Source of the DNA: JAGWBF01 sp963663025
GTDB taxonomy: Bacteria; Chloroflexota; Dehalococcoidia; Lucifugimonadales; JAGWBF01
Direction: 5' to 3'
Assembly (NCBI GenBank): GCA_963663025.1
Contig: OY760073.1
Coordinates: forward strand, 1,240,001 to 1,304,000
DNA: 64,000 bases
Numbering within the stretch: position 1 is the first letter of the stretch; each line of letters begins with the position of its first letter. The notes beneath the pieces are model-generated. The model was given only the letters and a program-made list of their open reading frames with translations. It made no database searches and was not told the DNA's origin. The position numbers were made by a program, and so were the translations under genes. Positions 53,223 to 61,390 of this stretch are shown here, in pieces.

Positions 53223-55188
53223 AAGCACCGACGACGGCGCACGCCCATGTTCTCGGAAGCCGCCTTCACATTGGAGGTCATACACAACTTCCCTCCTTCT
53301 GCGCCTGCCGTCTCGGACCAAACTGCAACCGAAAGGGAGGCTTTCGTTTACACCTTTCCGGCATCCACCGACGCGGACAATCACGCCATTACCTACACCG
53401 CCGTGCTGGCCAACGGCTATCCGCTCCCCGGCTGGCTGACCTTCGACGCAGCGAATCGCACCTTTAGGGGAACGCCTTTGGAGTTGGATTCGCCCAAGAG
53501 GCACCAGATCAAGGTGACGGCATTCGACAACGGCTGGCCCCCAGCGTCCTCCCAAAGCGAATTCCAATTGTGGGTTCCTGAGGAGGACTCCCCGCCCATA
53601 GCAGTCGCAATCGCAGGGCTATACCCGCCGGAAATGAAAACCGGGGATAGCGAATCAGATTTGCTGCGGGTGCATTCGGGGGATGAGGTAACTCTGGATG
53701 GCTCCGGCAGCAGTGACCCGGAAGGCGCAACGATAAGTTTCGAGTGGACCCAGATCGAAGGAAGTAAGGTTACTCTGGATTACCTGGAAAAAGAAGGCCA
53801 CAAATATGCGACCTTCATTGCACCCAACTGGGGAACTTTCGTGTTCAAGCTTGTTGTCAAGGACGAATATTTCTTCAGCGACCCTGACTTTGTCAGGGTT
53901 ACGGTAGATGGGTCAGAATATGTAGAAGACCCACCGGACCATATCTTCCCTGCACTCTCCTTCGGCTCTGCTGCAATCGAAGAGCAGGTCTATTGGGTCG
54001 GACCAGGACATCGGAACTGTCCTGTTACCGGCAGCTACGGGTGGTACTGGTCGTCTGACCTATAAGCTTTCCCCTCTTTGCCTGCGGGGTTGGTCTTCGG
54101 CACTGGGGGTCGCACCATCACGGGCACCCCTTCAGAGCGGTTGGAGCGCAGCCTGTTCACATACACCGCCATTGACCAGATCGGGAACGAAGCGTCGCTG
54201 AACTTTTACATCACAATTAAGACGCCAACTGCCGAGGTGGAAACCGGTGATCGGGGATACGTGACCATAGTCGCCTTAGCTGCTGGAGAGTCTAACCTCA
54301 CCTTCACATTGGAGGAAGAAACGTCCAGGTAAGGGTGAAGACGGACGAGAGCAGCATAGGGTCCCGGCTCACGCTGCGGGACGGCGCTCTTTTGTCGGCC
54401 TCGCTTTCGTCGAGTTCTCCGGCGTCCTCTCCGATGGCCTGACCAACCCAACCGTTCCCCACGGCTTTCGTACGCTAAGCGACCCCAAGTTTCTACGCAT
54501 CACACTACGTGGCCGCGACGGCGACATCATAGACCGCTTGGACACCCCCGCAACCATCTGCCTGGCCCCATTCGGCGACGGCGATGGGGTACTGATTATG
54601 CTGCGACACGACGGCGTAGAAGGCTGGGACATCATTGCCAGAGCTCTGGCAACATCGGCCAATGGAGAAGTCATCCTTTGCGCTGATACAACCAGGCTTT
54701 CGACCTTCGCCTCGGGATATGGTGAGCCGTTGCCTCTGCCTTCTCCGACCGCCATCCCGACTCTCGTCACCGAAGAGCTTTCCAACGCCCCACCCGAACT
54801 CACCCCAACGAAAGCGCCAATACCGGCGCCTGTCCCGCCCCCGACGGCTACCATAGTACAGACGGGGCCAATGCCGACCCGCCCTCTAAGTCCAGCTCCT
54901 GCAGACCCGGCGGATCCTGTAGTCCAGGTGGAGCCAACTCTATGGCAGCCTCCAAGTCCAACCACATCGAGTCCGGCAGCATCCCCAACTTTGAGGTCCA
55001 CCGCCGAGCTCCATCAGGGGCGAATCCCTGAGGACGAAGCGCCAACTGCCCTGCCGGCACCCTCCCAGGTGGAGCGCTTCATGGATCCAAGTAACGGCGC
55101 TCGCACATGGACCCTTATAGGGATACCCATAGCCATCTTGGTGCTCGTGGCAACCTTCTTGATATACCGGCGGAGTCTCAGACCGTAG
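53223..55188 (+). pseudogene. Frameshifted 3' end of the giant surface protein gene
   Basis: Homology continues through at least six frame changes. 53247 onward reads another He_PIG domain (TFRGTP) and a PKD-like domain (VTLDGSGSSDPEGATISF), 54078 onward reads LPAGLVFGTGGRTITGTP, and 54400 onward a domain with GDIIDRLDTPATICLAP. A Pro/Ser/Thr-rich stalk and a final helix TWTLIGIPIAILVLVATFLI followed by YRRSLRP end at TAG 55186. That stalk plus helix would anchor the protein in the membrane of a monoderm cell. Whether the breaks are real or sequencing errors is open. Confidence 0.8.
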
Positions 55189-55254
55189 CCGACCTGCTCA
55201 ACTACTGTAGGCTGCCCCAGTCTTTCAAGAGTCTCAATTCCCTTTGAAAACATC

Positions 55255-55283
55255 TTGACACTTCGAATTCCTACTGCTAGCAT
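55255..55283 (+). promoter_or_regulatory. Promoter of the Fur/Zur-type regulator and zinc locus
   Basis: Perfect TTGACA (55255-55260), 17-base spacer and TAGCAT (55278-55283), about 65 bases before the regulator start. GAATTC-centred symmetry lies between the boxes, a possible regulator site. Confidence 0.65.
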
Positions 55284-55347
55284 ACCTTGAACCCCGGTTA
55301 GTGATACAGAGTACCATGACTACCGAACAAGTTGTCGCCCCAATATC

Positions 55348-55748
55348 ATGGCAGTCCTCGAAGACCGAGGATACCGCTCTACCAACTCAAGACGCAGTAT
55401 CGTACATATTCTGGAGGAAAAGGGGAGCGGCTTCACCGCCGAGGAGATCGGCAGAGAGTTGCCGTCGGTGGGAAGGGCAACGGTCTTCAGGACTCTCAAG
55501 CTCCTCCTGGAGATCGGCGTCATCTGCCGGCTGAACCTGCCTGATGGCGCCCCCAGGTACACCCTCTCCCGGGTGGAGCACCACCACCACACGGTCTGCG
55601 TCGTGTGCGGCAACGTGGGGAGTTCCGCGCTGCCACCATCGAACGGCTGATGAGGTCCCTGAGCAACGAGATTCCCGGTGATGTCGTCGGGCACCGCATC
55701 GAGCTGTACATCACCTGCGACCTTTGCGCCAAGGAAAACACCAACTAG
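55348..55748 (+). pseudogene. Fur-family regulator (probably Zur), frameshifted
   Basis: The N-terminal part reads TAEEIGRELPSVGRATVFRTLKLL, the winged-helix of Fur proteins, and HHHHTVCVVCG, a metal site. At about 55615 a run of four G shifts the frame; with five G the sequence reads on as FRAATIERLMRSLSNEIPGD...YITCDLCAKE to TAG 55746, including the second CxxC. The position directly upstream of znuA-znuC-znuB fits a zinc-uptake repressor. Start could also be upstream at 55316 with another indel. Confidence 0.78.
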
Positions 55749-55875
55749 AGCCACAATGAACTTCAGTAAGATTCAAGTGGCCACCCTAATGAGACTGAAT
55801 CCTATCAGAGCCCTCTCCAGCTAAGTTTGGCAACTTCCAGTCCATAGTTTCCCAAGGAAAGGAGACAGAGAATAA

Positions 55876-57132
55876 ATGATACTCAATCCCTTTAAAGGCA
55901 TGCCTGGTCTCTTGAGCGCCTTCCTAGTGGTCTTCGGCCTACTCTTTGCCACCGCGGCATGCGCTGGTGACAACGGCGATCCGACCTCTACGCCTACAAC
56001 CGCTCCGGACCTACCCCCACATCGACGGCAACTCCCGTACCGCCGACGCCACTCAACGTGGTCACCACAACCAACATAGTGGCGGACTGGGTTGAGAACA
56101 TCGGCGGGGAGCACGTTGACGTATTCAGCCTGCTGCCCATCGGCGCCGACCCCCATGGATTCCAGCCCGGGGCCCAAGATGTTACCAAGATCGCTGATGC
56201 GGACCTGGTGCTTTCTATTGGGCTCGGGCTCGAGGAGTCCTGGATGAGAAGCCTCCTGGAGAGCGCTGCCCGAGACCCCTCCAGCATTGTGGAGCTCGGA
56301 GAGCATATCGACCCCATCGAGTTCGCCGAGGGGCACATCGAAGAGGTGGAGTTCCTCGAGCACATCGGTGAAGTCATTCACGAGGTGGAAGACGGCGACA
56401 TGACCGCTGAGGCCGGCCTCAATGAGATCAAGATGATTCTCGCAGAAGTCGAGATCCATGAGGACGAGGAAGACGAACCTCCTGCGATGACCCTCGCCAT
56501 CGTCGCCCAGATCGACAGCGGCGAGCTGGATATTGAAGAGGGCCTTGAGGAGATCGAACACGTAATCGGCGGCGGCGAGGAAGATCACGAAGGCCACGGC
56601 CATGGGACCGAGGACCCCCACTTCTGGTTTGACCCAGTACGGGTCCAGATAGCCGTCGATGAGATCGTCGCCCTGATGTCAGACCTGGACCCCGACCAGG
56701 CGGACACCTACGAAGCCAATGCTTCCGCTTTCAAGGCCGAGCTTGACGAACTGCACATGTGGACCGAGGAACAGGTAAGCGCCGTGCCCGAGGAGAACAG
56801 GCTTCTGGTCACTTCCCACGACAGCCTCGGGTACTTCGCCAACCTGTACCACTTCGAGATAGTGGGCGTGATCCTTTCCACCACCACCGAGGCCGAGCCA
56901 TCGGCGGAGGATCTGGCGGAGCTGGTCCACGAAATTGAGGGAGACCGGCGCCAAGGCGGTGTTCGGCGAGACCACCGTCAGCGAGCGCCTCGCCAATGCA
57001 GTGGCCAGCGAGGCCGGGGTGGATCTGTTCAGGCTTTACTCCGGCTCCCTCGGCATCGAGGGCAGCGGAGCGGAAACCTACATTACAATGGTGCAGGCCA
57101 ACGTTAACCAGATAGTCGAAGCCCTGCGGTAG
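55876..57132 (+). pseudogene. znuA: Zinc ABC transporter substrate-binding lipoprotein, frameshifted
   Basis: A signal peptide with a lipobox-like ATAAC, a short Thr-Pro linker, then the cluster A-I binding-protein fold (VVTTTNIVADWVENIGG, LLPIGADPHGFQPG, HFWFDPVR, VTSHDSLGYFA). Two frame breaks, at about 56009 (five C) and 56937, interrupt an otherwise continuous protein to TAG 57130. Unusual is an acidic/His stretch of about 80 residues between the first lobe and DPHFW, with EEDHEGHGHGTED, longer than the usual His-rich zinc loop. It is expected to bring zinc (possibly manganese) to the permease. Confidence 0.82.
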
Positions 57133-57226
57133 CACCAGAACCAATACACCGGAGGTGGGCCGACGCCCATACAGTGCGTGGTCCACATCCGGCGGACGGA
57201 ATCACCACCTTAAGGGACGCGCTGAA

Positions 57227-57984
57227 ATGGCAGTGGATGCAGGCATAGCAGTCAAGGATGTGACCGTCGTGAGGGGCGGACACACTGCCCTCACCGACGT
57301 CACCTTCGACGTGGGTGAGGGCACCCTCATGGGAGTGCTGGGACCCAACGGCGCCGGGAAGAGCACCCTGTTCGATGCCATCGCCGGCGTGCTGCCTCTG
57401 GCCCGGGGAACGGTTGATCTTTATGGCGACGCGTCCCGTACGGGGGCTTTGGCCTATGTCCCCCAGCGGGACAGCATCAACTGGCGCTTTCCCGCCAACG
57501 TTCATGACGTTGTGATGATGGGGTGCTGCCGCGCCGGGTGGTTCAGGCAGACCGGCAAGAAGGACCGGGAGCTGGTCAAGCTCTGCCTGTGCCGGGTCGG
57601 CCTCTGGGAGCAGCGTTCAGCCCTGATGACCGAGCTTTCGGGAGGTCAGCGCCAGAGGGTATTCATCGCCCGGGCCCTGGCCCAGGAGGCAAGTGTCGTC
57701 CTGCTGGATGAGGCCTTCAGCGGCGTTGACGTGGGGGCCCAGGAAGGCATCATCGAGGTGCTCCAGTCCCTCCGCGACGAGGGAATAATCGTACTCCTGG
57801 CTACCCACGACCTCACCCAACCTGGCGCAACGGTTTGACCAGGTGCTTTGCATTAACCATCATGTGTGCGCCTGCGGCCCCCCCCGACCAAGCCTTCACC
57901 CCCGACGTGCTGGAGGAGCTGTACGGTTCCCACGGCATAGAGTTTGCCCCCAATCACTACCGCCCAGTGAGGCGCGGGTCGTGA
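57227..57984 (+). pseudogene. znuC: Zinc ABC transporter ATPase, frameshifted near 3' end
   Basis: From ATG 57227 the frame is intact for about 200 codons: Walker A GPNGAGKST, QRDSINWRFPANVHDVVMMG, signature LSGGQRQRVFIARALAQ, Walker B VVLLDEAFSG. At 57818 an extra C breaks the frame; restoring it reads NLAQRFDQVLCINHHVCACGP, and a second run (eight C near 57876) breaks it again before a family-typical end at TGA 57982. The intended stop overlaps the znuB GTG start by four bases. Confidence 0.85.
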
Positions 57985-58815
57985 TCGACTACATAGTTGG
58001 TCCCTTCGAATACAGCTTCATGGTCAGGGCGCTGATCGTCTCCGTGCTGGTCGGCGTGATGTGCCCGGTGCTGGGGGCATATGTCATCACCCGGGGGCGG
58101 GCGTTCATGGGGGATGCCTTGGCCCACTCGGTGCTGCCCGGCATGGTCGTTGCCTTCCTCTTGGGCATCAGCCCCTTCATCGCTGCCGTTCCGGCGGGCA
58201 TAGCCGTCGCCCTGCTGATGGGCAGCATCGCCCGACGCACCGGGGTCAGCGAAGATACCTCTATCGGCATAATATTTGCGGGCATGTTTGCCCTGGGCCT
58301 GGTGATGCTCTCCAGGGCCTCCAACGTCACCGTCAACATCGAAGACCTGCTCCTTGGGCAGGTGCTGGGCGTTTCCCAGAACGACGTTTACACATCCCTG
58401 GGGCTGACCGCCCTGGTGCTGGTAGGCCTGTTCACTTTTCACCGCCAGCTGGTATATACCACCTTCGACCCCGTGGGCGCCAAGGTGATCGGAATAAGGA
58501 CGGGCCTCATCGAGTACGTGCTCCTGGCTCTGCTAGCCTTGGTGATAGTCATCGGCATCCAGGCCGCGGGCATCGTTCTCGTTATGGCCATGCTCATCAC
58601 ACCTGCCGCTACCGCGTACCTCCTCGCCCGGCGCTTCGTGGAGGTCATGGTCTTAGGGGCTGTCCTGGGGGCGGTCTCAGCGGTTACCGGCCTGTACCTT
58701 TCCTTCCACCGTGGACCTGCCGTCAGGCCCGGCCATGGCCCTCGTCGCAACGGTCATGTTCGGAGTGGCCGCCCTGGCGAAGCAGCAGTGGAGGGTTAAA
58801 GAGGCGCCAGCCTAA
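57981..58815 (+). pseudogene. znuB: Zinc ABC transporter permease, frameshifted near 3' end
   Basis: From GTG 57981: YIVGPFEYSFMVRALIVSVL, AYVITRGRAFMGDALAHSVLPG (the family hallmark), then about eight membrane helices to AVLGAVSAVTGLYLSFH. At about 58708 one extra C breaks the frame; the alternative frame reads VDLPSGPAMALVATVMFGVA to TAA 58813, the normal end of the family. The protein would be about 277 residues if repaired. Confidence 0.85.
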
Positions 58816-58865
58816 GTCTCTTCGAGACGCCGTGTTCCAGAGAAACGTCTTTAACTGAAGTGGGT

Positions 58866-59835
58866 TTACCGGCTTACCAAGGTGCCCCTTCTCACTCCCT
58901 TCCGCATACGTTCATGCTCCGAGCAGAATTCGGCCCCCAGTATGAGTATGAGGGAGGAGATGTATGTCCACACCAACAGCGAGATGACCGCCCCCAGGGA
59001 ACCGTACACCCTGGCGTAGTTCGCAAAGTTGTCCAGGTAGAACAGGAACGCCGTCTTCCCAACCTCGAAGCATAGAGCGGCCAGCAGCGCCCCAGGCCAG
59101 ATGTACCTCCACTGGGTGGTGGTGTTGGGGACGTGCTTGTAAATCATCAGGAAGATCGCCAGGGTGAACAGGAAAGGCAGAAAGCGGGCAAGCAAACCGG
59201 TTATGTTGTCTTCCAGGAAATGGAAGCGGTCCAAGCCCAGGCCGCCCGCAAACTGGATAGATGAGGTGGCCCCCAGAGAGAGCAGGAAGAGGATGCCCAC
59301 CGTCATGGCCATCACGATGTGCCGCGCCTTGGCAACGTAGAAGGGCCGGTCTTCATGCACATCCCAAGCCCGGTCCACAGCCCGGCTGATGGCGCCGAAG
59401 AGGGCGCTGGCGGTCCAGAAAAGGCCCAGTATCCCCCACAACTCCCAGCAGTCCCCGCACACCCTTCACCGAGCCTACGTTGTCGGTCAGGATATCCTCC
59501 GTGCCGGGAAGGTAGGTCTGGAAGAAGTGGAGCATCTCCCGCTCCACAGTGGCCGATTCCAGGATGAGGCTGAAGACGAATATCAGCCCCAGGACCAAGG
59601 GAAAAAGAGAGAGGATAGCGTAGTAGGCTACGCCGGCGGCCATGTGGGTGGCATCGTCGTTGCCCATCTCGCGGACCACTCGGACGATTAGCCTGATGAC
59701 GGGAATCCCGTACAGCACCCACCAGACAGGCTCTGCAATGCTGACAACTCCTTGTATCAGCGCCCGGGCTTTGCTGGCGAGAGACAAAGCGAAACCCTCG
59801 AAACGTGCTGGTGTGGCAACTGCCGGCGGCTCCAT
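58866..59835 (-). pseudogene. YihY/virulence factor BrkB-like membrane protein, frameshifted
   Basis: Two frames join into one protein: the N-terminal part from ATG 59835 has DDATHMAAGVAYYAILSLFP (family signature), the C-terminal part to 58866 has LLRFHF-like helices and GALLAALCFEVGKTAFLFYL and ends ILGAEFCSEHERMRKG. The break is at about 59450 around GVRGLLGVVG / GLFWTASALFG. The family has six membrane helices; role unclear. Confidence 0.82.
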
Positions 59836-59966
59836 TGCCCAACCGGGGGCATCTCTGCGCCTGAGTTACGGGGCTCCCAGGAACATCGCCTTCCCCACTA
59901 GGTCAGGCTCAAGCCGGGGCAAAGGGCGGGCTATGGGCTATCTCCATAGCCCGCATCAGCTAAATA

Positions 59967-61061
59967 CTAGTTGCCCTCTTTCTTGAAGGGGGTCCTGAGC
60001 ACGACGACCACGCCGGAGATGGTGCCTGAGACGGCATTGGTCACCGCCGTTGTCGTGGCTTCGCCAAAGGACCCGGCGGCGCTGACGGCCCCGTTGGCAG
60101 CCGCCGACGCGGCATCTTCAGCGCGGACGCCGACCCGCTTGGCGCTTTCTATGGCCGATTCCACCGCATTGAGCGCCACGCTTGCCACATCGCCTCCCAC
60201 TTCGGCGGTCCCCTTAACCAAGCCCCTGGCGCTGTCTTCGACGGCTGCTATGACATTGCCTCCCACCTGCTGGGTGCCGGTGACGGTCCCGCTGATGGCA
60301 TCCCTGGCGGTGGCGCCCAGGTCTCCACCAACTTCTCTTACGCCATGCACGGCGCCCCTGGACGCGCTGAAGGCCGCATCCTGCAGCTTAACGGCAACGC
60401 TTCCCGAAGCCTCGATGGCACCCTCCACGGTGCCCCGAGTCACCGAGGCCAGGTCACCGCCCACATGAGAAGCCCCGCTGATCAACCCCCGGGCGCTGTC
60501 CTCGATGGCCCCGACGACGCTGCCTCCAACCTCCTGGGTCCCGGTGACGGTGCCCTTAATCGTATCCTTGGCGGTGGAAGCCAGGTCTCCCCCCACATCC
60601 CTCGCGCCATGAATGGCCCCCTGGGCCACGCTGAAGGCCATATCCTCAGCCCGCAGGCCCAGGCTCTTGGTCGTCTCCATAGCCCCCTCGGCCGCGCCCC
60701 GGGCCACCGTGGCAACATCGCCGCCCACCTCCCCTGTGCCCTTGATGGCAGCCCGCACGGTGTCGCTCAGGGCTCCCACCGTGACCGTGCTCACCTCGCC
60801 GGCCCCTCGTATAACACCGATGATGCTGCCCTTAACGGTTGAAGCCAGCTCGACACCCACCTCGTTGGTAGCATGAATGGCCCCCTTGACCACATCCCCC
60901 ACCAGCTCTTCTACGCCCGTTATCGTCTCCTTTGAGGTGCGAAGGGCGTTAGCCGTGGCATTTCGCGCGGCATCGATGGTGCTTTCGACCACGCTGCCGG
61001 CGCCGGTGATAGTCCCCGTTATAGAATCCCTGATAGTCCTGCCCACATTCCCTAGCGTCAT
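59967..61061 (-). CDS. Amphipathic Gly/Ala/Val-rich repeat protein, phasin- or apolipoprotein-like
   Basis: 364 residues made almost wholly of imperfect 22-24 residue units such as GTxEVGGDVxSVARGAVEGAIE and GAxHGxREVGGDLxxTAxDxI, which combine into about three larger repeats of about 96 residues. There are no Cys or Trp and no membrane helix; helical-wheel amphipathicity is likely. Similar repeats coat lipid or polymer surfaces in phasins and apolipoproteins. The frame is intact, unlike its left neighbours. It is transcribed away from cas9. Confidence 0.8.
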   Translation of the reverse strand: MTLGNVGRTIRDSITGTITGAGSVVESTIDAARNATANALRTSKETITGVEELVGDVVKGAIHATNEVGVELASTVKGSIIGVIRGAGEVSTVTVGALSDTVRAAIKGTGEVGGDVATVARGAAEGAMETTKSLGLRAEDMAFSVAQGAIHGARDVGGDLASTAKDTIKGTVTGTQEVGGSVVGAIEDSARGLISGASHVGGDLASVTRGTVEGAIEASGSVAVKLQDAAFSASRGAVHGVREVGGDLGATARDAISGTVTGTQQVGGNVIAAVEDSARGLVKGTAEVGGDVASVALNAVESAIESAKRVGVRAEDAASAAANGAVSAAGSFGEATTTAVTNAVSGTISGVVVVLRTPFKKEGN

Positions 61062-61390
61062 CAGCGCATCTCCTTACTCGGCAGTTCCGACGTTGGTTCC
61101 TGTGTCATGTAAAACCGGACCCCTGCAAAGCATCGACGAACAGCTAGTCCAAAGCAGGGGCTTGTGGGGCCATTGTAGAATCCCCCATTTACGTTGTCCA
61201 GCAACGGGGGCGGGGATGGGGCGAGGCGATCCGGGGACAAAGAAAAGGACGGGCCGTAGCCCGCCTCTCATTTGTTGCATAGGCTTGTTAACGGAACTCC
61301 CCGATCTCCCATCGGCTATAGTGACGTTAACGGCTTTTGGCAACCTATTGACGTTGATACAATACCATCAAAGTCCTGAGAACACAATGG
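61062..61390. promoter_or_regulatory. Divergent region between the repeat protein and cas9
   Basis: 329 bases with no convincing gene. Upstream of cas9 there is a weak TTGGCA (61337-61342), 15 bases, TACAAT (61358-61363). GTTAACGG occurs twice (around 61287 and 61326). No array of repeats and no clear tracrRNA terminator is visible, though a tracrRNA cannot be excluded by eye. Confidence 0.35.

Noticed and set aside
57836..57838. Another selenocysteine UGA in znuC
   Set aside because: Sequence after the TGA in the same frame is not protein-like; restoring an upstream base reads the known ZnuC C-terminus instead.
53140..59500. Programmed frameshifting or stop recoding to rescue the broken genes
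   Set aside because: Too many breaks, in both directions, across unrelated genes; errors or decay explain it better.
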